Notes under the pieces: generated by a model
The model's input: the letters and a program-made list of their open reading frames with translations, nothing else
Databases searched by the model: none
Told to the model about the DNA's origin: nothing
Program-made: the position numbers and the translations under genes
In this document: positions 10,601 to 24,110 of the stretch, one piece after another
Layout: each line of letters begins with the position of its first letter
Numbering within the stretch: the stretch's first letter is position 1
NCBI GenBank assembly: GCA_019095985.1
Contig: CM032666.1
Coordinates: 55,468,465 to 55,532,464, forward strand
Source of the DNA: Streblospio benedicti
Taxonomy: Eukaryota; Annelida; Polychaeta; Spionida; Spionidae
Direction of reading: 5' to 3'
Length of the DNA: 64,000 bases

Positions 10601-12780
10601 GTTCGCAAGCGCTAACTCGAGAGACGCTTGTTTCTATGTGAATGCTAAGAAATGCAGGTAACTTTCCATTCCGACCGACGGCATTCAGAAAGCTGCTTTT
10701 ATGGTGCTGCCAAGTTCAAATAAAGACTGGCAGGTGCGCGTCAAGTACTACAGTCTCTGCAGTATCCTGTCGCCTGTGGCAAGTAGTAACTGAACTCTAC
10801 TTGCGCTTTTATGACATACGGATACATATGCTAATTTTGACATGAAATTATTATGTAAATATCAGCCTTATAGTAGTCATTGCTGTGCTTTTCAAACGAT
10901 ATCCGCATGGCTGTGATGATAATAATAAACACTACGCAAATTCACAAGTTCTAAATCAGCAACATGCTTAATCGGACTTCTAAAAATGCTTTCCTGAATT
11001 CCGTGTTATAGTACATCCAGCTACTAAATAAAACATTGTCATCCGTTGAAAAAAAGCTCCCATTAAATAACTATTCAAAAGCAGTCCGTCTATCAACCTT
11101 TTCGCTCTAATCACAGCACAGTGTATATCACTGCCTATCAAACAAGCTGATTTGATTAAGCACAGCGCACATATGGGAGTGCAAAGTCTGTCTGCTGTCC
11201 ACTAACCACTGACCATATAAGCCGAATACGTCATCACCCAATCAAACATGGCGTCTTTTTAATACCAGCGTGGTTGTCGTTTCAAACCTAGCGACGACGG
11301 CAGTTGAGTGGATTTGTAAAGAATTCCTCCACAGCCATTGTAGAAGGGCTTTTGTTTGCTTACGCCAGGTGCAAATGTGGCATTGAAATAGCTCTATGCT
11401 GAACATGTGCACTGAGAAGCGCTTTTATGGCAAAGTTCTCAGAAAGCGTTACCGCATTCCTTCGCACAACATGGCAGCCATTTTGATGACGCATTGATTT
11501 TTTCGGTAGCATTAAAATCACTCATTAAAACGATGGCATCGACTCTGCTGACTTTAACACATGAAACTTTTTTCTCGCTAAACCATTACAGTAAAATGAT
11601 AAACTAATCACATTTAGCAGACGTAAAATGCGAACACACACAAAATCAAGCTCTTCAAACGTAACAACTCCATATAAGGAATCCCGTGACCTACAAAACT
11701 CCGATCCTAGAAACGACTCAAATCGAGCGCTCAAATCGAGCAACTGCAAATCAACAAACAACTACAACAGCAGCAATATCCTGGTGACTGCAGTTTGGTT
11801 ATCAGTTGGCCTCCTGTGCTTCAGTTTGAAGTGTCATAAAAACTTTTGCTGCAGCAGTAACCAACATGGCTGCGGTGTGAGGGAATGTGGCTCTTCGGTC
11901 GTCTGCTGACGGAGACGCCAAAACCGACTCGAGAAAGAGGCTGAGAAATTGCTCAAGCGGGACAAGGTAAAGAAAATCCCACGGCATGGGAGGCTTAGGC
12001 CACGGCGGGCACAACGGCAGAGCCTTAGCAACCCAAATAAGGACGTTTTGCGCCTTTTGCGTGAAGAAGGGTTGAATGGAGGCGAGAGCCACGCAAACTG
12101 ACTAACTGCAGGTGACGCGATTTGGCCTTTTTCGCTGCTATGCGTGGAATTTACAAATTGCTTATGCTACCGCTGCTGCTGCTAAGGCCACGCAAAGTTG
12201 GTGGTTTTAGTAGTGTGTTACCTTGATTTTTTTCAAGGCCACGTTGTATGAATAAGTTATTTGATGATTGGGGAGCTTACAAATTTGCTGTTGAGTAAAA
12301 TTTTTCTTTGACTTATATTGAATTTAAAGATGGCGACAGATTGCTTTTCAAGATGGCGTCACTATGTTACAAAGTGTGCATGACAAATTGTTACATTGCT
12401 GCACATTTTGATACACTAAGATAGACGAAAGATATGTGTAACCTTAACATAGCCATGACAACATACCATGCATAAGATACTGGATAGAAAACTTATCAAA
12501 CCACCAGCAAGAACACAAGCACAGTATTAATGCAATGATAATTTGTTCGTAGCCTTTCCATTTATTTATGAAGCAAATAAAGCTTTCTTTGTGTGAGATA
12601 TACCAATGCTTAACATTCTCCTTATAGTATAGATTTTGATCTATATAAAATGCATTTTCCTCTTAAAATATTGTACACAATACACACAAGATACATGTGT
12701 TATCATTGCCATGAAATATTGCATCTTTTACTGATAGTTCATGCTAGTTTCACACTAGGTTATACTACAATTTTGAAATC
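10601..12780. promoter_or_regulatory. Less AT-rich stretch with several ATGGCG/GCCAT sites
   Basis: CCAATC near 11238, CATGGCGTC near 11248, CATGGCAGCCATTTT near 11469, ATGGCTGCGG near 11868 and two AAGATGGCG words near 12330-12355 resemble CCAAT and YY1 sites typical of TATA-less promoters. No first exon can be demonstrated. The open frames on both strands at 11.6-12.1 kb overlap each other and have no recognisable product. Confidence 0.25.
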
Positions 12781-13310
12781 CTATATCCAAGTTTGAATCT
12801 TTGAGTAAATACACAAATCAAGTTAAAGAAAAAACACATGGTTTTTAAAGTTTTCTCAGATTTCCAACTAGATTTCTTTTATTGTGAGCTTTGCACATCT
12901 TTGAGTCTACACAAATAAAGTTAAAGAAAAACCACATGTTTTTAAAATGTGACTCAGATTTCAACTTTGAATCTTTGAGTAAATACACAAATCAAGTTAA
13001 AGAAAAACACATGTTTTTGTGCAATTCTCAGATTTTAAAACCAAATCAAGTTATGCACAACTACCTCCTGCACAACATTCATATCACACTCCCAACATTA
13101 ACATGTGACATTGTGCAATTTGAATAAATACACAAATAAAGTTAAAAGAAAAAAGTTCACAAAGTTCACACAGTTTTTTAAAGTTTTCTCAGATTTCCAA
13201 CTAGATTTCTTACTCCCACTCTATGCACAACTACTCTCCTGCACAATATTCATACCACACTACCATAAAAACCTGCATGTTAAAACAACACAAAACACTA
13301 TACCTTGAAC
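12781..13310. repeat. Degenerate tandem repeat around ACAAATCAAGTTAAAGAAAA
   Basis: The phrase TTTGAGTAAATACACAAAT, followed by AAGTTAAAGAAAA and then CTCAGATTTCCAAC, recurs at about 12800, 12900, 12970 and 13130. Later units also share a CTCCTGCACAA-like block. The units are irregular in length. Confidence 0.6.
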
Positions 13311-16300
13311 AACGGAGAAATCACGCGTTGCTGACCAGTCTCACTTAAAAATCCACTCCCCTTCCTCCCAGGGCAATACCCGCCTGATGTTACCGGCGCG
13401 GCATCGGAACCAAAAGTGACCTTTACTTGGCCTAGCTGCCATTTATATAGGGGTTGGTGACCACGTAATAAGTGATTAAGGTGGTGATTGGAGCACCTTA
13501 GGTCACGTTTACCAGACCCTGTGGGTATTAAATGCGTCTTACCCCTGGTCATTTGTAATGGTAAAGGACAAGTCCAAACAATGCTGTATGTGTGACACTA
13601 CTATTGTAGGGGGCAGATGCAGACAGTCCTATATAGGTTGTCTTCTTGGTGACATTAAAAGACAATGCTCTTTACTTTGAGACTGCTGATATCAGCATTT
13701 TGAGCAGACTCCAACTGTGTTTAAAAATCGCATATATTTCTGTTGATATATATTAAGATTTCTGCCACACTGGGTTTGAATGATATGCACCAATGTGCGG
13801 TGAATTCCATTTATTAATCATACTGTGATAAACCTTGCTGATAGGAACTTTAGGCAGCTTATCAATAAATATGCACTTAAACATGTGTATCTTGCTGTTT
13901 AGAACTATTAAATTGTATGACAATACTTCTAAGTGGTAAGCCATATACATGTATATAGTGTGGACGAATAATGGCAGTAATAGAAGGCTCACATAAAGGT
14001 AAATGGCATGCATTAGGAAAATCTGATAAACGAATAAATATTTCGTTTTATCTCAGAAACAATTGTTGTTTCCAGCTTTTAAAATATCAATTAAGATCTG
14101 TTTTAACAGGTTTTACCAACAATAACCAGTAATTAATGCGGGCGAAGATAATGAATGCTCTGACATTGGCTTTATTATTCTATATGCATGTACATGTACA
14201 TTCACGTGCATCATTATTTGGAATGTTCATGATTGTTGTAAAATCATGTTTTGTTCTAGATCTTAAAACAATGATATTGAATTCACTCTAAAGACCTAAT
14301 AGGACACGAATACATTACTCTATTTAGTGGGAAGTGAATAAGTATAGAATTTACAACATGTACAAATTGTGTGCTTTTCAAAGAGCACAATTTTGACTGC
14401 AACCACACATGGCCAAGCACAGCAATTAATGTGGTCAGACAACAGTAAGAATTTGTTTTAGCTGCTCATGAATGAATACTTATAAGCCATACAATACTAT
14501 ATAAACTATTTTTGACATGGACATCACTATCATTGTTTTTTAAAAGAATTTTCAATTTGCATGGCATGTCTGTGGCCACATACGTGCACCAAACTTTTCT
14601 ACAACCATGTTCACATCTGTCTCTTTTAACCATTGTCTTCTATGTCAAACCCCTCCTGGACTACAATAGGCATGACTAGTGTCTCCCAACCACAGACATT
14701 GTATAAATCTCACAGCCATTGGTGTCAGCATGTCACACACAAACAATTTACAGACCAACACACAAACTCTGCCTTTCTCACTATAGAATAAGGTATACGT
14801 ATTAAACAAGCCCTTGTCATCACAGACCAGACACTTTCACCAATTCCAAGAACCAGAAACAACAAAAGTCTGCAGTGTCTGCTTCAACCACCTTGGTGTA
14901 CATTGTATGTAAGGAAGAGCATTGCATAATAAGTCTAAAATCCACCCTTAAGCTTTTGGCCTGAATAGCAGTTGGCACCAGAGATAAATCACGTGTATAG
15001 CAAGGCCTGTGTTGACACTGGCCTCTGTATCATTAAGTTACATCACTTTTACAAGAGCCTGTGACAACACTTTGAAGAGTGGTGGGAATTCTCACCCTCT
15101 TTTCAAATGAAGGAAGTTGCATAAGACTTAGACCAGCACGGTTGTAATAAGGGTGGACTTTGGATAAGAATGAAGCATTTCTTTGATTGTGCAGATATAT
15201 TGACACCTGAGTTTTACCTGGGTTTATAAATGATACACCCAGGGGGTAGTGTGATTGTCAGGAATGGCAAAATAGGACAAGGTTCATCTATTTTTGGTCA
15301 GAGAAGTTATTCCACAAAGTTACAAAGATACATAAAGTCCTATGATTAACAATATCCATTCATTAATATATAATGATATCTGTTTGTCCAATCATTGCAC
15401 TGCAATACTTTGTTGGGTTGCATCACGTATGAATATTCAGTGCTGGTCTTAGACCTCAGGTGTGGTCAAGGGAGACATTTTACAATGTCAGTAACACTGG
15501 GGATGGGCATCCATCCCTGCAAAACATGTTCTGATTTGATAGTTTATCCTGATAGAATGCAATAGAATCATTAGCAAAATTCTATTTGATACAGCAGTTT
15601 AGGGATCTAGTTTTCTATCTTATATACATTTTCAATTGGAACTATGAGATAAGAACATCTAACGTTGTGAAACCTCCTCCCTGGTGAGTAAGACGGTTCA
15701 GGAAAGACTGGTGATATGCTGGGCTGCCATGGTCACCAGATTCACAAGTCACACCCCTTCGTGCCCAAGCCTGATATTAGCTCCCAGGTGGCCTTTGGAA
15801 AGCCAACAATATCACCTTATACTAATGATGTTTGACTGAGACAATGTTTGCTCCACCAATCAAACCAGATGAAAGGAACGTTCACGTTTGAAAGAACACG
15901 TTTGATTGGAGACAAGAATTGCTACGTGCAACGTATGACGTAACTCGGGGCTAAGACGTACTTCAGTTCTGTCTGTATTTATAGGTGTGTCAGTCCTGTT
16001 GCTGTGGGAATTGGTACACTGTATTCATAGTCTTTCAACGCCCCTGTGGTTTGGTCAGATATTCAGCATTGCTCTTTGTAAACGTAAAATCAATACTGAT
16101 ATAATGGCACTAGTTACAGATCAACATGTTGTTTGAATGATTGAAACGTTCAAATGATTCCATGTCTTTTTACATTAACATACATTGTACATTGATTTCA
16201 ACAGACAATGGACTAGAAGCTCCATTGAGGTCTCTTGTTAAAACCCCGTTGGCATGTGTCTTTTAGGTAGCAGATCTAAGAAGACAATACAAATCGATAC

Positions 16301-17180
16301 ACATGTACATGAATATAAAATTAGTTTCATTCTAGGTCTTTCTCGTGTGTATTTCACATGCTCCAACGTCCCTGATAAATCAAATTTGACACAATTCGGG
16401 TTATGATAAAGTCGTTTGTTCGTACCCCGCCATACTTTTACACCCACACAAACTAGATGAGTTCGCAATTTTTCGATAGCAACTAATAAAATGCACAAAA
16501 CATACATAATTCTAATCTATATAGTTGCCCTTTTCAGATGCTATTTTTAACGGCTATGCAAAAAAAAATACATCTGATTTCTGACATTTCTCATCCACCT
16601 GTTAATCTGTTATCTCTGTAACTGGCACCAACTAATCTGTTCCGGGCCACGTCATGCTTTGATTTTAGGATTATCACATTAACGCTCCATATCAAAAGAT
16701 TATCCTGTAACTCATTAATCTTGGGGATTAGGAGGCTATCATTTTCATGTATGAAATCTGGGCGTTCTTGATTTAAGTAATTAGCATCAAAGGCATAACC
16801 ATGGCCTTTTAGGTAGGTTTGTTTATACTATCTACCTATCTGTAATCTTTTATTTACTTTGTAGTATTAATATGCCTGTAATAAATGAAATAAATCAAAT
16901 AAAAAACACTACGAAATCCAATGCAGTTATAATTGAAACTTCAAAAGCATTCACAGTTCCTCTCTCGGAAATATTCCTAGATTCGGAAACAGACTGTATT
17001 TCCAGTACAAATCACTTCCAGCATAATAGAGTTCGTTTTTTACAAAACCACACTCTCAACTATTGGAACTCCTGTTATTGTTGTTGTGTTGTATTTATGT
17101 CTTACCCAAGTACATTGGATCTTTAATACCTTTTAGCAAACAATACTCCTGCCCACTCTCTACGACAGGTCATTTTTTCT
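13311..17180. other. Mostly non-coding; no gene recognised
   Basis: 13311-13560 is less AT-rich and open on the minus strand for 84 codons, but no domain is recognisable. 15900-16030 has a TATTTATAGG word near 15975 that could be a TATA box, with no coding exon shown downstream. The rest is plain AT-rich sequence. Confidence 0.35.
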
Positions 17181-17185
17181 CGTAG

Positions 17186-17278
17186 AGAGAGAGACTCCTG
17201 CCATAGAATATCTATTTGAAGAAAAAAAGCTCGTACTGCCATAGAATAACTATTTGAAGATGAAAAAAGCTCGTACAT
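17186..17278. repeat. 44-bp tandem duplication
   Basis: The block with TGCCATAGAATA, CTATTTGAAGA and AAAAAAGCTCGTAC is present twice in direct succession with few differences. Confidence 0.7.
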
Positions 17279-17299
17279 TGCACAAAGTGGTTTTAATGA

Positions 17300-17510
17300 G
17301 GCTCCACACGTGCGCACAAAGCGTGAAACACGTGTACACCTGTGAACAGCTGTACGCCAAACGTACAGTGCAACTCTCAACTCACGTGTTTTTCTATGAA
17401 AACGGTATTCACCAAACACGCGTTCAACGTGTGGCGTATTTGGACATGGAAAAGTAAATTTTGGCGTATAAAATCTTTAAAAAGTCAGACGTGTGGTCAC
17501 GTTTGCTTTA
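17300..17510. promoter_or_regulatory. Cluster of CACGTG/ACGTG motifs
   Basis: CACGTG occurs near 17308, 17329 and 17383. Further ACGTG or CACGT words lie near 17428, 17489 and 17499, and CACCTG/CAGCTG boxes lie in between. Such clusters bind bHLH or bHLH-PAS factors in animals generally, but no adjacent exon identifies a target gene. Confidence 0.35.
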
Positions 17511-19047
17511 TGTGATAATTTAATTTCTGTATTAAATGACAGAAGCCTGGTGCATAGAACATTTGTGTGCAATGTCTCTATAAGGAGAACTGTCACTAAA
17601 CATGAAAATTTAGAAGAAAAAATAAGATTAAATGAAACAAGCCTATAATAAACGTGGTGTCGTTATAGTTTCACCTGAAGGTTGTACCGTTCACTTCCGT
17701 ACAGATAGATTTATTGCCCAATCAGTTTTTCTCGGAGTGGATTTGTCTTACTGTGTACCGTAGTCTACATTGTTTGTAGAAGTAGAATATTGTTTGGGGC
17801 TACACACACTGGTGGTATGTCAAAAACAAAAATGTCTTGTTGGGTACATGGTAATGTTATTGTTTCATGGTTGAAAGCAGTAATACTGTGATGAATCTAG
17901 CACGGTATTCAAAATATACACTATCAAAGCAGTATCCATGTGGACATGGTGTTCATGTTATACATAATCCAGATTTAACACTTCAAAATCTATAGCAGCG
18001 CCATGTATATTTTTTTTCAAGTCACCACTTCTAATATTATAGCCGGATATGACTTCTATATTGGCAGGTTCAATGCGTGTGTATGAATCAAGCGACGAAC
18101 AATGCAGAAGCGGTAGTGTCATAGATATTTTTTTTTTTAAATCCTAGTTATACAGATTGATAGAGGTCATAGGTCACTGGGACATGACGACAGAGATATA
18201 AATGTAACACAGATTACTGTTAGCAATAAACTGAACCTCTCCGTTTTATCATTGCAGCGTTTAAAATGCGCCCACTGTGCTCCTTATCAGTAGTAAACAG
18301 ACCAAAGGGATGTGACCACCTAACCTTTGGTTTGGTGTGAGAATCTAGTGGATAGCAACGCGTGCTAAACTGTATATATCTGGGAAGATATACTTCACAG
18401 CTAATTTAAGCAATACTGCCTCTTTTATGTCGGCTAACTGCTAAGAATAGAGAGGTTAAACAAATACAGAACAAGCAAATTAAAATGGCTGGTTTACCGA
18501 CTCCTAACACTGGATTGTATTAGATGGGTTAAATAAATACTGGTCCAGAATGGAGTCCGGGTTCAGACACCTAAATCGTGAGTTATAAATACTGTTTAAA
18601 CTTTACACATAAGTACACTTTAATATCCGCTTTCGATTCAACCATATATACACACGGCGAAAAAGATTATAAAATGCCAAGAAGTAAAACATCACTCGAT
18701 CAAAACAACTAAAAGTAATTGCTTGAAAAAGTACTAGAGTTGTCATCAGCCTAAATACACAAGCCATTGCAAAAAAAACACACACAAGCTGGACAGAAAC
18801 TAACAAACAACGAACAAAACAGCAAAGTATCCGAACATCCAGTTATCCAGATTAACCTGAGATTATCCATAAAACTGAGAATACAAAAAAAAGAGTTATA
18901 ACCATCTGCTCTGCCTGGCAATTCTGGCCTAATCAATGGAAGTGGAGCTAATCTCTTCCACGAATCCATCTCAGATCCAGATTTCATTGAGAGCCGGCTG
19001 GCGGCTGTCAATCAAATTAAGCCAGTCTGGATCGCTGAGGGAGTTTA
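17511..19047. other. Non-coding, nothing recognised
   Basis: No supported exon, RNA gene or repeat. Confidence 0.35.
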
Positions 19048-19447
19048 GGGACCATTCAGTATTTATGACAGGGTTGGGAAGGAGGATTTTAGGGAGGGCC
19101 ATGAACTTTTATCACAATGTTTGGAGGGTGGCTATCAATTTTTTTACACACTTTTGAGGGGGGAGGGTGGCTATCAATTTTTCACAGAAAATTTAACCCC
19201 ATTTTTTAGAGATTCTGTTCTAAAATTTAATGTTTTTTATATTATGGATATCCATCAAATAGAATTTTAGTTAACTGACAATGATTGCGTTAACTGTCAG
19301 GGGGGGGGGGCATCAATTTTTATCACATGAAATTGAGGGGCGTGACAAATTTTTTCACAGAAGTGTGAGGAGGGTGGCTATTAATGTTTTCACAGCATTT
19401 TTGGAAAATCCTCCTACCCCACCCTGTCATAAATACTGAATGGTCCC
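19048..19447. mobile_element. PIF/Harbinger-type MITE, 400 bp, TTA target duplication
   Basis: Terminal inverted repeats of about 40 bp start GGGACCATTCAGTATTTATG and match the far end in reverse complement with few differences. The trinucleotide TTA flanks both ends (19045-19047 and 19448-19450). A three-base TWA duplication with GGG-starting ends is the rule for PIF/Harbinger elements. The interior has no transposase but carries three or four copies of GGAGGGTGGCTATYAAT followed by TTTTTCACA. A Kolobok-like TTAA origin was considered, but the fourth base does not match. Confidence 0.8.
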
Positions 19448-19734
19448 TTAGGGTTTGACAGAGCAGAAGAGTGTTGATGGAGGCTGTTCGGCTGAGCACG
19501 TGGCTTTGTTGTGATTCGTTATTTTGAGCATCGGTTGTGACAAGCTGGTGTTGTGACAGGTCTGTACTCTTGGGGCTAAATCACTCTAGTTTTGCTCAGA
19601 TAGAGAGAGGTATATAATGTAGGTTGTGGAGATTTTGTGATACATGTAGTTGGAAAAGGGGGTAAATGAAAGCATGCATTGCATGCCATTAATCACGTTA
19701 GATAAAGAGCTTTATTACATTAATAGGGGCATAT

Positions 19735-19800
19735 ATATTTTTTATTTATCTATTTATTTATTTATTCATTCATTCTTTTTTTTTTTGGGGGGGGGGGTAG
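19735..19800. repeat. Low-complexity TTTA/T/G tract
   Basis: Repeated TTTA and TTCA units are followed by a T-run and a run of about eleven G. Confidence 0.8.
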
Positions 19801-22800
19801 CAATTCGGTAGCACTCATGAAACCTGCACTTATTTTCAGATTCAATTTATGATCATTAACACTTTAGTAGTGAATTTCAATGACTGCAGAATTGAGTATG
19901 TATATCTACTCAACGAAGCCACGAACCACACTCTGAGTGGTCTTCCGTGCTTATTATTTGGCTTGCTTGCAAAAATAAATCTTTTCATAATGACCTCGTG
20001 CCTACTGTGTCTAATCTATAAATACGATCTTTAGTAAATATAAATATTATGCTAACATGATAATTAGACTTTTTAAACCTCAATTATCAAATAAATTATT
20101 TGGTGTAAGTCCTATGAAATATTATTCAGGCAAACACTTAAATATCTTTTAACACTTCGAGTGCCCATAACCTTGAATAACAGATGGCCTTCCGTGATGA
20201 AACATGACATCATCCTTGTTAATATGCAAAACAGCCGTTTATACCGATGAAAAGTTCAATTCAAATCTCATTCATTTCTTTCACTTTTCACGACCTTTTT
20301 ATAGGACACACACATTTAGAGCAGAGTATCTAAAGATAATTAATCTTACAGCAGCTGAAACTACAAAATAATGAACAATCAACCTAGTCCACAAACGGAC
20401 ATATGATATTCGATTTGGCAATTATTTCTCAGAGATCTTTAATGTTCACTTATTTCAATAGAGGTGTGCCTTAAACGAATATACATGTATAAATATTTGT
20501 CCACATGGTTTTAATGATTGAAGGGCGTGGTGGTTTCAGTACTTTCCCTCCAAAAAAATGACATACTGTTGTCATTAAAAAGCTTATTTTTCATTGCAGA
20601 CTATAGTGCATTTTGCACTAAGAAACTTGTCATGTTTTCATATAAACATCAAGTACCTTGTCATAAGCTGTTTTATTACAGGCCTTGACAACCTTGAAAT
20701 CTGGGAGTCACCGAAGCGGAACCATCAATAGGCATATGGCCTTGTGGCTTCACATAAGCTACTGTGTTTAACGACTTGTAATGAAGTTTTATACCTTTTC
20801 ATGAAAATAAGAGGACGATATCAGTTTTAACTTTTTATACAGCTGAATGTTTTGAATATGCTATGTAATAAATTGTGTCAAATTCTTCGAAAATAGCATA
20901 AAACATCTTCGTTGTCGATGGATGTTAAAAGCATCAACAGAACTCAACCAGTGGAAAACAACATGCATATATATATATATACTTTTTTATAATGAGATAA
21001 TACTTTATTAAAAGCGCCAAAGAATGTTTAATTTCAGTTCTGGATAAGTACATATAAACTTTTAAAATGGTTAGAAATACTTGAAATAGAATCATGCACT
21101 TGAGAGTATAATATTCGAGATATTATTTGATTTTTACTCAACTAGTAAAACTAGTTGATTAAGAATTAAATTATATTTTGACGGGTTAGAAATAGTTTCT
21201 ATACATAGCATCAAATCACTACATCAAATGGCCTCAAATAAAGTACATTATTTTGTTCTCTCAGCGAAACCATCATAATTGCATCATCAATTAAAATTGG
21301 AGAAGCATTTTGAGTTTTAAATAAGTACAAATCATTCCATTTTAAAGGTTATAATCAGTCTACAGACCCCTGAAGATTCCGTTTGGCGCTCTGCGAGAGA
21401 ACCACTCGACATGACTAACTGCATGCAACGGGCACATGAACGCATGCAAATGAGGCGTCAGACGCGCCAATTATGCAAATTAGAGGTCAATTGTGAGGTT
21501 CTGTCATGGGGTGCGTTGCAGAAAGGTGATTTTCCTTGATCTCACGCGTATGTCATACATTTTGACAATTTGAGTGCTAACTTTGCTATTTTTAATGCCA
21601 AGCACATTATTGGCAAGTTTGGAGTAGCATTGATTTGATGTAAACTCTGATATTTTCGTGATATGTTTACTTTTATCGGCAAATATGTACACCGCATTTT
21701 TTCCCAAAGACCACATAAGAACTAGCCTCTTGTAGTCTCAGAGAGATAATCTTTTTCGATGAGTAATTAAAATACAAATGTTCATACTGTAAAATTATAA
21801 CATAAGAGGTTGTCGCTCTAAAAGCGGCCTTAATTCCACCAATGTCTACCGTATTCTTCTGATTGAAGAAGGTACTGTATAATGAAGATAGCATCTGTTT
21901 TATTTTATTCTAATGTATTTCCCCAAAATTTATTTCATTTTGAAAATATCGCCCGCAATGTTGCATGCATGTAGCTTTGTTTATGCTCTTCAGAAATAGC
22001 GAAGTCATGATGCACTATTATAAAAATCAGGCTCATGATCCAGTGAGCTCCTTTCAAACCAATGGATTTTTTTTCTGGTATGATAAAATCCACTACATTG
22101 GCTTATTCGTTCCATTCATTGACATTAGATATTCAATATGAGCTCCCAATAATAATAATTAAAAAAAAAACTACGCATAATAAACAATCATAAAGTCATA
22201 ACGTTTCGTGCAGTTTCAGTTGTCGACAAAAACTTCTCACAGGACAGTCCATGTTTACGTTGTGACTCGCAAGTCTTCGTCAATGTGTTTAGCTTGTTTG
22301 TTTGGTCAAATAAATGGAACAATCTTCTGTGACACATTATTCCAGTAAGGAACAGTATTTGCGCATGTTGATTTTAGCCATCAGGAACACGTCTACGTTT
22401 GTCAGTAGAGGTAATCAAATAAAACATTTATTAGATTCTAGACATTTTAAAAACTATTCTCAGTAAAACAAACAAACTCACCAGCGTGTTGAGATGACCA
22501 TCACTAGAGCAGCAGCAGCAGCCTGCAAATACACAAAAAAACTCATTAGAAAACAGAAATCACTAATCTAGGAGCGCAGTTTGCATTCCATATAAGGAAA
22601 CTTATCGTTGGGTACAATCAAGACGGCACTAACACTGTTATGTCATTGTGGTACATTTTTCGTATTCGTATATTAACCAGGTGTATTTATAGCGCATAGA
22701 ATATATTCAGTTTTTCATCAAAATACAACTAACATATATTTAGAGGACAATCGAAAAAAATGGGGAAAAATTGATGGAAGGCATGGACAATGAACTTCAC

Positions 22801-23990
22801 ATTTTCATGTTTCAGCGATTCAGACTTCGATATTGTCGGACGCAACTGTAAAATGTAAGAAGTCTGAACGGAAATGTTTTTTAAACCAGTGCGAAATGCA
22901 GGGAATATTATAGTCGTGATTGTTGAGGATAAATTTTATGTGGACCTTGTGTTTTGATGCAGAAGCCTAGTTAATTCACTTGCTAAAAGACGTACAGTGC
23001 TATATTACGTGGCTGGTGAACAAGTTTTGCAACAACGAAAATGCATCACATACGCTTAATTACAATTAGTACACTAACGAATAATATATACTCATTATCA
23101 ATTAATTGCATGAACAGATTTAAATCACTTACATTTAAGTCCACTTCTAATATAACGAAGATGTTTTATCATATTCCAGATGAACTGAACTGAATTTTAC
23201 TACCGCCAAAATGACAATTTGAAAGAAGCTATTTGCAAGAAACCACAGATTATACAGTATTGGATTAAAGTATTACAATGTGGAGGATTAATACAGTGGA
23301 TTTAGATTGTGAAAACACGATTATTTTATGCCCAGTGTGAACAAGAGAATTTATACCTAGTGCTCTGTGTGTGAAAGGACAGGATGCATTTAATTATTTG
23401 CCCGTTAACGAGAATTAAATTAATCGGGTCATATTTTGCTTTTCTAAATTTTAGCAGCACCATATTAGCAATTAACTCATTAGAAAGGGAACGCATTTGC
23501 TATTAGAAAACTTTTGTCTTTGTTGCTTTTATTGTTTAACACGCTTTCTAAACACAACATTCTACATTTATTTTTGTAATTTATTTTATCAATTTGGAAA
23601 ATATTTTCGATTCTCAAGAATCCTTTTCAACCATAAACTAAAAACCAAATGACAATATAATTATAATCTACAGATAATACAGTACATTCAACAATACGCT
23701 GTTATTAGGGATTACATGTAATTTGTGGTTAAGAGTAAGGAACATTGCTATTGTAATTGATTGTTTATTGTTACGCTGCCTATTCCTGCATGAAAATGGT
23801 CAACTCTGGAGTTCATTTGTATATCTGAATTCATGTTTATTATTTTCACACCTTCTGCTACTTGTCTCTCTAAGTGTTTTTTCTATAGCTCTGAACAACA
23901 TTGACGGTAAACTCTCCTGGTTGGTTGGGGTGATGTTCAATTAAATGTTTGGAAAATGCATTGTGACTATTTTGCAATGGTATTAACATT
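19801..23990. other. Non-coding; paired octamer motifs at 21444-21480
   Basis: ATGCAAAT, the POU/octamer word, occurs perfectly at 21444-21451 and 21473-21480 in a slightly GC-richer island (21370-21520). Elsewhere the stretch is AT-rich with no exon recognised. Confidence 0.35.
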
Positions 23991-23999
23991 GCCCAGTGC

Positions 24000-24110
24000 C
24001 GGAGGCGGCAGCTCACAGCATCAGCCAATCAGAGCTCAGCAGGAAGCGATGACGTCACGTCAATGACTTGTCCTCGATTGGCCCCAAAACCACACGGAGG
24101 GTAAAACAGA
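24000..24110. promoter_or_regulatory. Promoter-like block: CCAAT box plus CRE
   Basis: CCAATCAGAG near 24026 is followed about 25 bp later by TGACGTCA, the full cyclic-AMP response element, inside a locally GC-rich stretch. ATTGGCC near 24076 is a second CCAAT-type word on the other strand. The next coding sequence downstream on the plus strand is the TRIM gene at 26 kb, but no transcript link is visible. Confidence 0.4.
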
